A stretch of 64,000 nucleotides of DNA from Uruburuella testudinis (lineage in GTDB: Bacteria > Pseudomonadota > Gammaproteobacteria > Burkholderiales > Neisseriaceae): contig NZ_CP091508.1 in the NCBI RefSeq assembly GCF_022870865.1, forward strand, positions 2,728,001-2,792,000. The letters are read 5' to 3'. A program made the translations under genes and the position numbers. The notes beneath the pieces are model-generated. The model searched no databases. It saw only the letters and a list, made by a program, of their open reading frames with translations, and had not been told where the DNA came from. Positions 38,471-48,900 of the stretch are shown here, in pieces. Position 1 is the first letter of the stretch. Every line of letters begins with the position of its first letter.

Positions 38471-38516
38471 AAAGGCCGTCTGAAACTTTTCTATTTCAGA
38501 CGGCCTTTGTTTTTTT
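38471..38516 (+). terminator. Inverted DUS terminator of galE with T-run
   Basis: AAAGGCCGTCTGAAA and its inverse around a 9-base loop, followed by GTTTTTTT, 28 bases past the galE stop. A good intrinsic terminator, which separates galE from kpsC transcriptionally. Confidence 0.85.
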
Positions 38517-38589
38517 ATCGAATTTACTCATACCCAAACAATATTGCATGTTAAAATAGTCTACCATTTATCTGTTAATCAAACCACTT

Positions 38590-40653
38590 GTGAACACAGC
38601 CCTTATTTTCTCCAACGGCATCTGGCGTATTGCGCACCTTGCCGCTTTTTTGCCGGAATATCATTTGCAAAAGGCACGTGCTTCGGCGCCCGACGATGCA
38701 GTGGTTATCGGCTGGGGTTTGCGCCCTTCCACACAAAAAGCCCGTGCTTATGCCAAGCGGCACGGGTTGCCGTATATTGCACTGGAAGATGGTTTTTTAC
38801 GCTCGTTGGGTTTGGGGGTGGCGGGCTGGCCGCCGTTTGCTTTGGTGCATGATGATTTGGGTATTTATTACGATACCACCCGCCCTTCCCGTTTGGAGCA
38901 GTTGATATTGGCGGCAGACAAGATGCCGTCTGAACAACTGGCTGAAGCTGAACGGGCCATGGCTTTAATCGTGGCAGACAAGCTTTCCAAATACAATCAT
39001 GCGCCCGATAACTCATATAGGCCGTCTGAAGCCGGAAAAGACATTGTATTGGTTGTCGATCAAACGTTTGGCGATATGGCGGTGCAATATGGCGGGGCGG
39101 ATGCGGCCTCGTTTGAAACAATGTTTCAGACGGCCTTAGCTGAAAACCCCAATGCAGAAATTTGGGTCAAAACCCACCCCGATGTATTAAGCGGCAAAAA
39201 GCGCGGCTATCTTACCCGGCTTTCCTCACAAGCAGAAAATTTGCGCCTGCTGGCTGAAGACATCAATCCGATTTCACTGCTGCAACAAGTAAGCAAAGTC
39301 TATTGCGTTACCTCGCAAATGGGTTTTGAAGCACTGATGTGCGGCAAGCCCGTGACAACATTCGGCTTGCCGTGGTATGCCGGTTGGGGCGTCAGCGACG
39401 ACCGCCACCCCCAAGCCGCAGATTGGCACAAGCAAGGCCGTCGTGCACCGCGCACACTGCCGCAGCTGTTTGCCGCCGCCTACCTGCAATACAGCCGCTA
39501 TATCAACCCCAACACGGGCGAACCGGGCACGGTGTTTGATGTTATTGATTATCTGGCCGCCGCCCGCCGGTTAAACGAAAAACTGCGTGGCGATTTATAT
39601 TGTGTGGGCATGTCGCTGTGGAAGCGGGCGGTGATGCGGCCTTTTTTCAATGTGCCCTCATGCCGCCTGCACTTTGTTTCATCATTGAAAAAGCTGCAAT
39701 CGGCACGGCTGCCCAAAAATGCGCGTCTGCTGGTCTGGAGCCGCGGCAACGATGCCCTGATTGATTTCGCCCACCGGCAAAAACTGCCGCTGCTGCGCAT
39801 GGAAGACGGTTTTATCCGCTCGGTGGGTTTAGGCTCAAACCTGGTGCCGCCGCTCTCATTGGTGGTGGATGATATGGGCATTTATTTCAATGCACAAACC
39901 CCTTCCCGCTTAGAACATATCCTGCAACACCACCATTTTACCGCGCAAGATCTTCGGACGGCCTCAGCCTTGCAAACTGCACTCACAGAAGCCGCCATCA
40001 CCAAATACAACGTTGGCGGCAACAGCCTGAGCCTGCCCGACACCGATCAAAAAATCCTACTCGTGCCCGGCCAGGTTGAAGATGATGCCTCTATCCGCTA
40101 CGGCTCACCAAAAATTAATAAAAATCTCGACCTGCTCAAAAAAGTGCGCACGCTCAATCCAGATGCCTACATTGTTTACAAACCGCACCCCGACGTGGTG
40201 AGCGGCAACCGCACCGGCCATATCCCTGCCGCACAAAGCCGGCAGTTTGCCGACCAAGTGGCCTCAGAATGTGACATTCTCACCTGTCTGCAACAGGCCG
40301 ACGAAGTGCACACCATGACTTCGCTGACCGGCTTCGAAGCGCTGCTGCGCGGAAAACACGTGCATTGCTATGGGCAGCCTTTTTACGCCGGCTGGGGGCT
40401 CACCCACGATTACCTGCCCCACCCGCGCCGCACCCGCCGGCTGAGCTTGCAGGAACTAATTGCCGGCACACTCATCTATTACCCGAGTTACATTCACCCC
40501 GACACAAGGCGCATGGTCGATGCAGCCAGCGCCATTACCATTTTGAAGCAGCAAAAAAAGATGCTGAAAAACAACAATCCGCTACACCGCAGCTGGCTAA
40601 GCAAGCAAACCGGCAAAATAAAGCAGCTGTATTTGTCGTTCAAACAATCTTAA
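38590..40653 (+). CDS. kpsC: Capsule beta-Kdo transferase KpsC (LipA/CtrE)
   Basis: A 687-residue cytoplasmic protein made of two related glycosyltransferase modules, each with the same motif set: DGFLRSLGLG near 77 and DGFIRSVGLGSN near 407; KTHPDVLSGKKRGYL near 195 and KPHPDVVSGNRTGHI near 530; GFEALMCGKPV / GFEALLRGKHV followed by YAGWG. KpsC extends the beta-Kdo linker that joins group 2 polysaccharides to a phosphatidylglycerol lipid; in meningococci the gene is lipA/ctrE. It has a GTG start, with a weak ribosome site. Several uptake-sequence cores are embedded in the coding sequence (for example near 39010 and 39124). Confidence 0.95.
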   Translation: MNTALIFSNGIWRIAHLAAFLPEYHLQKARASAPDDAVVIGWGLRPSTQKARAYAKRHGLPYIALEDGFLRSLGLGVAGWPPFALVHDDLGIYYDTTRPSRLEQLILAADKMPSEQLAEAERAMALIVADKLSKYNHAPDNSYRPSEAGKDIVLVVDQTFGDMAVQYGGADAASFETMFQTALAENPNAEIWVKTHPDVLSGKKRGYLTRLSSQAENLRLLAEDINPISLLQQVSKVYCVTSQMGFEALMCGKPVTTFGLPWYAGWGVSDDRHPQAADWHKQGRRAPRTLPQLFAAAYLQYSRYINPNTGEPGTVFDVIDYLAAARRLNEKLRGDLYCVGMSLWKRAVMRPFFNVPSCRLHFVSSLKKLQSARLPKNARLLVWSRGNDALIDFAHRQKLPLLRMEDGFIRSVGLGSNLVPPLSLVVDDMGIYFNAQTPSRLEHILQHHHFTAQDLRTASALQTALTEAAITKYNVGGNSLSLPDTDQKILLVPGQVEDDASIRYGSPKINKNLDLLKKVRTLNPDAYIVYKPHPDVVSGNRTGHIPAAQSRQFADQVASECDILTCLQQADEVHTMTSLTGFEALLRGKHVHCYGQPFYAGWGLTHDYLPHPRRTRRLSLQELIAGTLIYYPSYIHPDTRRMVDAASAITILKQQKKMLKNNNPLHRSWLSKQTGKIKQLYLSFKQS

Positions 40654-40699
40654 ATGTTATATTTACACATTACTGCAAAAAAACGATAACAAACCCGCC

Positions 40700-42001
40700 A
40701 TGGCCAAAACCGAACCCATTAAAAGCTATCTGCAAGAATTAGCCGACACAGCCAACCGTATCCTGCTGCTGCAAGGGCCGATCGGCCATTTTTTCAGCGA
40801 CTTGGCCGACTGGCTGCAACAGCGCGGCAAAGTCGTGTTCAAGCTGAATTTCAATGCCGGCGACACCCTGTATTACCCCGAAACCCGGCCGAACACTTTT
40901 ACCTATACCGATACCTTTCAAAACTTCCCTGAGTTTTTAGCCGCCTTTATTGCCGAACACCATATTCAAGCCATGGTTTGCTTCGGCGACACCCGTCCTT
41001 ACCATATGGCAGCCAAAAAGCTGGCCGACCGGCTCGGCAACGTGAGCTGCTGGGCATTTGAAGAAGGCTATTTCCGCCCCTACTTCATTACTTTAGAAAA
41101 ATGCGGCGTTAACGCTTATTCGCCGTTGCCGCGCGATGCCTATTTTTTTACCAAAGCCTATCCGCGCCTGAGCGAGCAAGAATACCGCGACCCGATGCCG
41201 GTGCCGGCAGGTTTCTTACCAGTGGCCAAACACGCCATCCGCTATTACGTGGCCACCTATCTGCACCGAAACCGCTACCCAAACTATATCCACCACCGCA
41301 TTACCGATATCGGCCACTACGTCAAACTGTGGACACTCTCGGGCCTCAAACGGGTCAATTACGTTTTCCAAGACCGCCATTTCGCCAAACAGACCGAAAA
41401 CGGCAAATACGGCAAATTTTTCATCCTGCCGCTGCAAGTATTCAACGACAGCCAAATCCGGATGCACAGCGATTTTTCATCTGTGCGCAACTTTCTGCTG
41501 CACGTGCTGACTTCATTTGCCGCCCACGCCCCGGCCGACGTCAACCTGATTGTCAAACACCACCCAATGGACCGCGGTTTTATCGATTATCAAAAAGACA
41601 TCCGCCACTTCATCAAAAAACACCCCAAGCTCAAAGGCCGCATTTTTTATGTACACGATGTGCCGCTGCCGGTATTTCTGCGCCACGGCATCGGCATGGT
41701 AACCCTCAACAGCACCAGCGGCCTTTCCGCACTGATTCACAATATGCCGGTAAAAGTAATCGGCCGCGCCCACTATGATATCCCCGGCATCACCTTTCAA
41801 GACAAACTGGCTGATTTCTGGGTGCGCCCCACCCCGCCCGACCGCGACTTATTTCATGCCTACCGCATGTATCACATCAACGTTACCCAAATCAACGGCA
41901 GCTTTTACAGCCGGGTCAACTTTCCCGATGATGATAATAAAGCATTCAGGCCGTCTGAAACCCGCCGCGCCACCATGCAAACCGACAAAGCAGCCGGCTG
42001 A
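40700..42001 (+). CDS. kpsS: Capsule Kdo-lipid linker enzyme KpsS (LipB/CtrF)
   Basis: A 433-residue protein of the KpsS family, which places the first beta-Kdo on the lipid anchor of group 2-type capsules. Recognisable parts are [19 protein letters not shown] at the N-terminus, [47 protein letters not shown] and [19 protein letters not shown]. It follows kpsC by 46 bases and is the last gene of the capsule locus. An uptake sequence is built into its C-terminal codons (about 41949). Confidence 0.95.
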   Translation: MAKTEPIKSYLQELADTANRILLLQGPIGHFFSDLADWLQQRGKVVFKLNFNAGDTLYYPETRPNTFTYTDTFQNFPEFLAAFIAEHHIQAMVCFGDTRPYHMAAKKLADRLGNVSCWAFEEGYFRPYFITLEKCGVNAYSPLPRDAYFFTKAYPRLSEQEYRDPMPVPAGFLPVAKHAIRYYVATYLHRNRYPNYIHHRITDIGHYVKLWTLSGLKRVNYVFQDRHFAKQTENGKYGKFFILPLQVFNDSQIRMHSDFSSVRNFLLHVLTSFAAHAPADVNLIVKHHPMDRGFIDYQKDIRHFIKKHPKLKGRIFYVHDVPLPVFLRHGIGMVTLNSTSGLSALIHNMPVKVIGRAHYDIPGITFQDKLADFWVRPTPPDRDLFHAYRMYHINVTQINGSFYSRVNFPDDDNKAFRPSETRRATMQTDKAAG

Positions 42002-42138
42002 AAGCAGCCAGCCGGCTTATGGGCACAACTACCAGGCCGTCTGAAACCCACACAATAAATCTGCGCCCGCCCCTTGAGTTTTCCGCCGCCGCCCACACTT
42101 TTACAGGCAACTTTAATAATCCGTTCCAACATACCACT

Positions 42139-43272
42139 ATGAGCAACAAAGACTTTTACGAAACCCTGGGCGTGGCCCGCAGCGCCAGCGATGACGACAT
42201 CAAAAAAGCCTACCGCAAGCTGGCCATGAAATATCATCCCGACCGCAATCCCGACAACAAAGAAGCCGAAGACAAATTCAAAGAAGTGCAAAAAGCCTAC
42301 GCCATTCTTTCCGACAAAGAGAAAAAGGCTGCCTACGACCAATACGGCCATGCCGGTGTCGACCCCAATATGGGCGCAGGTGGTTTTGGCGGATTCGGCG
42401 GCGGCTTCAGCGGCGCACAAGGTTTTGATTTTGGCGATATTTTCAGCCAAATGTTTGGCGGTGCCGCAGGCGGCGGCCGTCAGCAAAACTATCAGGGTGC
42501 CGATTTGCAATATGCCGTAGAAATCAGCCTCGAAGAAGCCGCCAAAGGCATTAAAAAACGCATCACCATTCCCACTTACGAAGAATGCGATGTCTGCCAC
42601 GGCTCCGGCGCCAAGCCCGGCACCTCGGCCAGCACCTGCTCCACCTGCCACGGCTCCGGCACCATCCACGTGCGCCAGGCCATTTTCCAGATGCAGCAAA
42701 CCTGCCCCACCTGCCACGGCAGCGGCAAAGAAATCAAAGACCCCTGCATCAAATGCCGTGGCGAAGGCCGTGTCAAAACCAGTAAAACAGTTGAAGTGAA
42801 TATTCCCGCCGGCATCGACGACGGCCAACGCATCCGCCTTTCCGGCGAAGGCGAGCCCGGCCAGCACGGCGCACCCGCCGGCGATCTGTATGTGATTGTG
42901 CACGTTAAAGAGCACAAAACCTTTGAGCGCAACGGCTTGGATTTGCATTGCGAGCTGCCCATCAGCTTCACCACCGCAGCACTCGGCGGCGAAGTCGAAG
43001 TGCCCACACTTGATGGAAAAGTCAAACTGAATATTCCCAAAGAAACCCAAACCGGCCGCCGCATGCGCGTCAAAGGCAAAGGCATCAAATCCCTGCGTTC
43101 CAGCGCCATCGGCGACTTATACTGCCATGTTGTGGTAGAAACACCGATTAACCTGACTGAGCGTCAAAAAGAGCTGTTGGAAGAATTCGACAAAATCGCC
43201 ACCGGCCTCGACCGCTCGCAAACCCCGCGCCAAAAATCATTCTTTGACAAAGTGCGCGATATCTTCGACTAA
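42139..43272 (+). CDS. dnaJ: Chaperone DnaJ (Hsp40)
   Basis: The cytoplasmic co-chaperone that delivers unfolded protein to DnaK and stimulates its ATPase. The 377-residue protein has a J domain with HPD at 33-35, a Gly/Phe-rich linker ([19 protein letters not shown]), four CxxCxGxG zinc repeats ([32 protein letters not shown]) and the usual C-terminal substrate-binding domain. The ATG at 42139 is correct; the open frame upstream to 42019 is not part of the gene. Confidence 0.98.
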   Translation: MSNKDFYETLGVARSASDDDIKKAYRKLAMKYHPDRNPDNKEAEDKFKEVQKAYAILSDKEKKAAYDQYGHAGVDPNMGAGGFGGFGGGFSGAQGFDFGDIFSQMFGGAAGGGRQQNYQGADLQYAVEISLEEAAKGIKKRITIPTYEECDVCHGSGAKPGTSASTCSTCHGSGTIHVRQAIFQMQQTCPTCHGSGKEIKDPCIKCRGEGRVKTSKTVEVNIPAGIDDGQRIRLSGEGEPGQHGAPAGDLYVIVHVKEHKTFERNGLDLHCELPISFTTAALGGEVEVPTLDGKVKLNIPKETQTGRRMRVKGKGIKSLRSSAIGDLYCHVVVETPINLTERQKELLEEFDKIATGLDRSQTPRQKSFFDKVRDIFD

Positions 43273-43305
43273 GCATTTCAGACGGCCTCAAGCAGCATCT
43301 TCAAT

Positions 43306-43336
43306 AAAGGGCACACATCAACGTGTGCCCTTTTTA
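43306..43336 (+). terminator. Intrinsic terminator of dnaJ
   Basis: AAAGGGCACAC and GTGTGCCCTTTTT form a strong stem with T-run about 35 bases past the dnaJ stop, immediately before a Correia-like element. Confidence 0.88.
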
Positions 43337-43438
43337 TACCCATTCACAAAAATAACCTAACAGCGTTGACTCGCCTTGCCGTACTATTTGTACTGTCTTC
43401 AGCTCGCCGCCTTGTTAGCTTACTTTTGTGAATGGGTA
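43337..43438. repeat. Correia-like element, copy 9 (short form)
   Basis: The best-preserved copy: TACCCATTCACAAAAATAAC ... TTACTTTTGTGAATGGGTA, with core AGCGTTGACTCGCCTTGCCG and TACTATTTGTACTGTCTTC. The core is nearly identical to classical Correia elements while both ends differ. Confidence 0.9.
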
Positions 43439-43685
43439 TTATTGGCAGCAAACCCATCTGCTTTTCTGCCCATTCGAAAGCCTTTGCAAAACTCCTGTTG
43501 CCACACCCACAATCATCTGAATAACGCCATCCCGGCACAGCCCGCAAGCCATGCCCGGCCCGCACATATCGTGAAATATAAAAACAGCAATTGAATCACT
43601 GATTTTTTTAAATAAAACCAACTGTTTTAAAAGAGAAATTAATAAAAAATTTTCAGCATTAAAATTACCAAATCTATAATATTGA

Positions 43686-44054
43686 ACGTGTGTTTGGAAT
43701 AAGAAAATACCAAAAAAGAGCAGCCGATTGATAGCAAACTGCTGTTTGTATAAACATAAAAAACACAAGAATACTATCGTTAAATTCAAATCAATTGAAT
43801 ACAAAAAGCTGAGCAAAGATCATCCATGCACACAGGCAGGCATAGCGGCGCAGTATTTTTATACGAGCCAGATAATCACCTGCCTGGCGGGTTGCCGGAC
43901 AGCAAATTTTATCCGGCTGTATTTGTTTGGTGTTGCCGCATTCGGTTGGTACTGTAGCACCCTGTTCCCTTCCCGTCCCAACGGGAGGGTTAGGGTGGGG
44001 GTAAAATCGTGAAGGATTTTATATCTCATAGATTATCTTATCCCAAATTCACGT
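43686..44054. mobile_element. TIR-bounded non-coding element, copy A (about 369 bp)
   Basis: The ends ACGTGTGTTTGGAATAAGA and TCTTATCCCAAATTCACGT are imperfect inverted repeats. The interior is collinear with the reverse complement of 55696-56055, including ACACAAGAATACTATCG, the segment CGGGTTGCCGGACA and GGATTTTATATCTCATAGA. It encodes no transposase and looks like a MITE or a decayed insertion sequence. Confidence 0.78.
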
Positions 44055-44111
44055 GATTTAAAGTGCCACGCTATTAAGAATTACCAGTCATACCAATTCC
44101 TCCAAAACAAA

Positions 44112-44138
44112 CAAAAAAAGCAGCCATATAGGCTGCCA
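44112..44138 (-). terminator. Intrinsic terminator of the ASCH gene
   Basis: On the minus strand GCAGCCTATATGGCTGC is followed by TTTTTTT, 22 bases beyond the stop codon. Confidence 0.85.
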
Positions 44139-44160
44139 CCATTAAAAACCGTTACCGGCT

Positions 44161-44625
44161 TTAATCATAATTCAAAACAATACTTTTTTCTGTCGGCTGT
44201 TTTCCTGTCGCAAATTGCACAGCATCAGCAAAAAAATCATAATTTTCACCAACAAATTCAATTTCATTTTCGTCAATATCAAACAATCTTAGCTTACCAT
44301 TCACGGGCTTTAGGCAACAATGGCGGATATTTTCTAAAAACCAGCCATAAACACCGCTCTCAATGCTGTCAACAAATGCCGCATCTTGATTGTCTGCGGT
44401 ATCTTCTATTTGGCGAACATCCACCAAATCAGCCACACACATCATCACACCGGCAGGCAATTGATGATATCGACCATCAACAACCGCCCAAGCATCTTTT
44501 TCACTCTTAGACGAACAAATCAATATTTGCCCGCGATAATCGGTTGACCAGCTACGCAGCTCAATTGTTTTTTCGCCGCCTCCGATCAAAAACGCCCATG
44601 GCTGTTTTACACTCAATGCTTTCAT
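44161..44625 (-). CDS. ASCH-domain protein
   Basis: A 154-residue protein with an N-terminal ASCH fold: MKALSVKQPWAFLIGGGEKT, IELRSWSTDYRGQILICSS and a GVMMCVADLVDV strand. ASCH domains (PUA-like) bind RNA or nucleosides, and some members are RNases or amidohydrolases. Here the conserved K-P-W and E-R-S/T positions are present, but no activity can be assigned. It is divergent from a small HTH gene with a 51-base palindromic gap, a layout seen in phage-derived or self-regulated pairs. A strong terminator follows. Moderately A+T-rich. Confidence 0.82.
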   Translation of the reverse strand: MKALSVKQPWAFLIGGGEKTIELRSWSTDYRGQILICSSKSEKDAWAVVDGRYHQLPAGVMMCVADLVDVRQIEDTADNQDAAFVDSIESGVYGWFLENIRHCCLKPVNGKLRLFDIDENEIEFVGENYDFFADAVQFATGKQPTEKSIVLNYD

Positions 44626-44676
44626 AGCACGCCTATGTTATACTAAGTACACTATACTATTATACTTAATATAATT
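44626..44676. promoter_or_regulatory. Palindromic operator/promoter between ASCH and HTH genes
   Basis: The 51 bases contain TATACTAAGTA, ACTATACTATTATACTT and TAATATAATT. The arms AAGTA-N13-TACTT and repeated TATACT/AGTATA words suggest a repressor site controlling both genes. A TATAAT box ends one base before the ATG of the HTH gene, so that gene may have a leaderless or different start. Confidence 0.5.
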
Positions 44677-44970
44677 ATGCAAGATAAAAACCAACTTTTT
44701 CTCGACTTATTACAAGCTGCCGAAATGACACAGGCTGATTTGTCGCGCACATTTTCAATCACTACCGCAGCAATCAGCCGTTGGCATAAAATTGGCGTTC
44801 CCAAGTACGCCGCTGCTTATCTCAAGCTTCACGCCGAAAATATTCGGCTCCGCAAGCAAATTGATGAAATGCAAAAAGCCCACAAAGCCTGCTTCTCGTG
44901 TGCATTGATTCCCATCGACCACTTTCTGCCGTCAATTGATTTGAATTGCACGACAGCACAAAAGGTTTGA
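44677..44970 (+). CDS. Small HTH regulator (Cro/YdaS-like)
   Basis: A 97-residue protein whose first 60 residues form a Cro/YdaS-like helix-turn-helix (LLQAAEMTQADLSRTFSITTAAISRWHKIGVPKYAA), as in phage repressors where the HTH begins AEMTQADLSR. A short helix (LRKQIDEMQKAHKACFSC) follows. The last 15 residues (FLPSIDLNCTTAQKV) resemble translated interior of the TIR-bounded element family, so the original 3' end may have been replaced by repeat sequence. It probably represses itself and the divergent ASCH gene. Confidence 0.72.
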   Translation: MQDKNQLFLDLLQAAEMTQADLSRTFSITTAAISRWHKIGVPKYAAAYLKLHAENIRLRKQIDEMQKAHKACFSCALIPIDHFLPSIDLNCTTAQKV

Positions 44971-45025
44971 ATGCTCAGCTGCCTACCGTAATTTGCGGCG
45001 CTATCGCCATACCGGCTCAAAAATA

Positions 45026-45051
45026 AAAACCTTCTGCATGCAGAAGGTTTT
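45026..45051. terminator. Perfect 26-base palindrome, bidirectional terminator
   Basis: AAAACCTTCTG and CAGAAGGTTTT are arms of a perfect palindrome centred on CATG, with A-run and T-run flanks. It lies between the convergent HTH gene and the OmpA-family gene; an uptake sequence abuts it. Confidence 0.8.
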
Positions 45052-45081
45052 CAGACGGCCTAAATCGCCAATCAAATCAGA

Positions 45082-45909
45082 TTATTGCAATACACCCGAG
45101 CCGTCTACTTCGATTTCCACACGGCGGTTGGGTTGCAGGCAGGCGATCAGTGCTGTGCGGCCGAGATCGCTGCTGCATTCCTGCACCGGCTGCGCCTCAC
45201 CCATGCCTTGGGCGCTCATCACACCGGCGGGCACACCGCGTTGAATCAGATATTGGCGCACGGTTTCAGCACGACGCTGCGACAACGCCAGGTTATAGGT
45301 GTCGCTGCCCAAACGGTCGGTATGGCCGACGATGCGGATGGCGCGCAAACGGTCAAAACGTTTAACCTGAGTGGCAAACTCATCCAACCTGGCTTTACCG
45401 GCAGCATTCATATCGGCAGCACCGCTCTTGTCGAATGCAAACAACGCATCGGCAGCAATGGTAAAGCGTTGGGTTTGCTCATTGGGCGAGCTGGGCGGGC
45501 ATACCGCTTCGGCAGGATCCACCGCACGCCAGAAAAAGCTGCGGGTGAACTTATCTTTGTCGTAAATTACCTTGAATTGGCAAGTGGTCACATCATTGGT
45601 GCCTTGGCCGGGCGTGTGGAAGTGAAACAGATAATCCCATTCGCGCACATTAAACATACCTTCATCATAATGCGGGCGGCCGATGAGCTTATAAAGCTCG
45701 TCTTTAGTCATGCCTGCTTTAACATTCGCCAATTCATCAGCAGTGGGGAACGTGCCGCGATCATTGTTAAACGTTACCGAAAAAGGCTCGGGAAACACCG
45801 GCTCGTCGGTGGTGCCGTCGGGTTTGACATTGCTCTTGGTTGCACAAGCAGCCAACAGGGCGGCAGCCAGCAAGGATAAACCGATTTTCATCATTTGATT
45901 TGCTTTCAT
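45082..45909 (-). CDS. OmpA-family peptidoglycan-binding lipoprotein with SmpA/BamE-like domain
   Basis: A 275-residue outer-membrane lipoprotein. The signal has lipobox LLAAC at about residue 22. Residues 60-130 look like the SmpA/OmlA (BamE-like) fold (VKAGMTKDELYKLIGRPHYDEGMF, WDYLFHF). Residues 155-270 are an OmpA C-terminal domain with ALFAFDKSGA, IRIVGHTDRLGSDTYNLALSQRRAETVRQYL and RRVEIEV, carrying the Asp/Arg that hold diaminopimelate. It is expected to anchor the outer membrane to peptidoglycan. GGAA ribosome site upstream of ATG 45909. An uptake-sequence hairpin separates it from the autotransporter gene. Confidence 0.92.
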   Translation of the reverse strand: MKANQMMKIGLSLLAAALLAACATKSNVKPDGTTDEPVFPEPFSVTFNNDRGTFPTADELANVKAGMTKDELYKLIGRPHYDEGMFNVREWDYLFHFHTPGQGTNDVTTCQFKVIYDKDKFTRSFFWRAVDPAEAVCPPSSPNEQTQRFTIAADALFAFDKSGAADMNAAGKARLDEFATQVKRFDRLRAIRIVGHTDRLGSDTYNLALSQRRAETVRQYLIQRGVPAGVMSAQGMGEAQPVQECSSDLGRTALIACLQPNRRVEIEVDGSGVLQ

Positions 45910-45942
45910 AATTATTCCTTTATATGTTTCAGGTGGTATATG

Positions 45943-45976
45943 TTTCAGACGGCCTACTGATACAGGCCGTCTGAAA
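45943..45976 (-). terminator. Inverted DUS pair behind the autotransporter gene
   Basis: TTTCAGACGGCCT and AGGCCGTCTGAAA around an 8-base loop, starting 7 bases past the autotransporter stop codon and before the OmpA-family gene. Confidence 0.7.
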
Positions 45977-45982
45977 GCCTGA

Positions 45983-48900
45983 TTACCACTGATAGCCTAC
46001 ACCTGCGGTGGCACCGTAATGGCCGCGCGAATTGCCCGAAGCCGTGCCTTTAATCACCCAGTTGCCGCCGTCAGAAATGCTGGAGAAGCCCAGTGCATAA
46101 CCGCTTTCACCGCGATACACACCGCCCGCAATCGCCACCATGCTCTTGCCCGGCAGATAAGCCTGCGGCAAGCCTGCTACAGCCATCGCAGCAGCCGTAC
46201 CGGCATTGGCATTGTTTTCAACACCTTCGATACGGTTGTTGATGTTGTTGGCCAAGCCGTTCAGCTGGTTAACGTTTACCGCATCCGTGCCGTTGACACC
46301 GGCGCCGACATTGGTGATGGTATTGCCGCCGTTGTTCAGGCCGTTTTCAGTCACGCTTACAGTTTTGGCCGGATCGCTGTTGGCAATGGCAACACCGCTG
46401 TTATTCACTGTGGTATTCCCGGCTTTCACACTGTCTACAGCCAGATCTTTATTCAGAGTTACCTGAACGCCGTTAGCTGTAGTGGCGGTTTTGATGTTGG
46501 CATCACCGGTTACTGCCACAGTATCGCCCAGTTGACGATTAACGACATCACCGCTATCAGCGCTGAAATTCAGCCCTTTGTTAATTGCAGCGGTATTGCT
46601 TGCCACGTTTTGGTTGGTGGTATACAACTGGCTGCCGTTGACCGCTTGAGTGCTGGTGCTGCTCACTTCACCGTTTGCCAAGCCGCTGATGGTATTGGTA
46701 GCAGCATCGGTAACCACATTGCCGACAGTCGTTTTGTCAAACGTTACCTCTTTTGCCGTTGCAACGGTATATTCTACGCCGCCGTTGGCATTGGTGCCTT
46801 CAGTAACCGTAATATTTTGCCCCGCTGCAACCGAGCTGTGTTTCCCGACTTGTTGCTGTACCGCATACAACTGGCTGCCGTTCACCGCATCGGTGCTGTC
46901 GGCTGAAATATCACCGTTAGCCACGCCGGTAATTTTGTTACCGCCGTTAGCCAAGCCGTTTTCAGTCAGGCTTACCGGTGCTTTGCCGCTCTCTGCTGTT
47001 GGCGTGATGGTAACGCCGCTGTTATTCACAACGGTTTGCGTGCCGTCTTCGTTGCCAAAGGTCGCGCTGTTCAGATCGGTGAGGTCTTTCGCCATCTTCA
47101 CAACCAATTCGCCACCTTCACTGTCTACACGCAGGTTAGCCGCACTGGCTTCGGCATCATTATCCAAATCACCGCGAACGGTTAAGGTGTCGTTCAGTTT
47201 CTTGGCAATGGTGTCGCCTTGGTTGCCGGCAAAGTTCAAACCGTCGTTTAAGGTTGCAACTTCTTCTTCGCTGCCGTCCGGTTTGGTGTAGACGATACGG
47301 GTTTTGCTTTCGCCGTTTTCACCGTCGTTGCCGTCCAGACCCGGCGCACCGTTTTTCACACCGATGGTGGCTTGGGCGCTGGTGCCGTCCGCACCGGCAG
47401 GGCCGGTCAGACCGATAGTGCCGTCTGCACCGTTGAGGCTGACGCCGTCTTTACCGTCTTCGCCTTTCACCACAATGGTGCCGGCGTTTTCATTATCACC
47501 GATGGTGATGTTGTCGGCCAGATCGACTGCGTAATCCGTCACACCGGTTTCTTCATTCGTGGTCGGGGTCACCGTCAACGAATCTGAACCTGCGCTAACC
47601 GTTGATTTCTCGGCGTTAACGGTATACGTGGTTACTGTGCCCTCTGTGTTGCTTGTAACAGTGGTATTGTTGCCGGCTTCAACCACGGTCGAGCCACCGC
47701 CGGCATCAATAATCGCTTTATTGAGCTGATCAAGGTTAACGGCATCGGTTCCCTCGGTACCTTCCGCAACATTGGTGATTTTGTTACCGCCGTTGTTCAA
47801 GCCGTTTTCAGTCAGGCTTACCGGTGCTTTGCCGCTCTCTGCTGTTGGCGTGATGGTAACACCGCTGTTATTCACAACGGTTTGCGTGCCGTCTTCGTTG
47901 CCAAAGGTCGCGCTGTTCAGATCGGTGAGGTCTTTCGCCATCTTCACAACCAATTCGCCGCCTTCGCTGTCTACACGCAGGTTAGCTGCACTGGCTTCGG
48001 CATTATTCGCCAAAGCACCGCGAACGGTTAAGGTGTCGTTCAGTTTCTTGGCAATGGTGTCGCCTTGGTTGCCGGCAAAGTTCAAACCGTCGTTTAAGGT
48101 TGCAACTTCTTCTTCGCTGCCGTCCGGTTTGGTGTAGACGATACGGGTTTTGCTTTCGCCGTTTTCACCGTCGTTGCCGTCCAGACCCGGCGCACCGTTT
48201 TTCACACCGATGGTGGCTTGGGCGCTGGTGCCGTCCGCACCGGCAGGGCCGGTCAGACCGATAGTGCCGTCTGCACCGTTGAGGCTGACGCCGTCTTTAC
48301 CGTCTTCGCCTTTCACCACAATGGTGCCGGCGTTTTCATTATCACCGATGGTGATGTTGTCGGCCAGATCGACTGCGTAATCCGTCACACCGGTTTCTTC
48401 ATTCGTGGTCGGGGTCACCGTCAACGAATCTGAACCTGCGCTAACCGTTGATTTCTCGGCGTTAACGGTATACGTGGTTACTGTGCCCTCTGTGTTGCTT
48501 TCAACCGTGGTATTGTTGCCGGCTTCAACCACGGTCGAGCCACCGCCGGCATTTTTGATTGCATCATTCAGTTGGTCGACATTCACTGCATCAGTACCAT
48601 CGGTACCTGCGGCCACATTGGTAATCTTGTTACCACCGGCATCAATACCACTTGAAGTGATGCTCGGGCCGTTGGTAATGGTCAGACCGTTATTGTTTAA
48701 TACCGTATTGCCGGTTGTTACACTGCCGTCTGAACCCAAATTGATATTTTGAGCCAGTTTGACAATCAGTGTATCAGTTCCGTCTGCTTCAACGCCGATA
48801 TTGCCGTCTGTCAACGCGCCGGTATTGTTACCCTTCACATTCACAGTTTCGCCTAATTTGCGCTCAAACTGCGTTCCGGTATCGCCGGCAAATGTCAGCG

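Larger units (their letters stand above)
43439..44160. other. Gene-free stretch between dnaJ and the ASCH gene
   Basis: About 245 bases without recognisable content, then a TIR-bounded element (43686-44054) and the ASCH gene's terminator. Small open frames here are not convincing. Confidence 0.6.

Noticed and set aside
42019-42138. N-terminal extension of dnaJ
   Set aside because: DnaJ proteins begin MS/MA-KxDFYE; the extension matches no family member and overlaps an uptake sequence.
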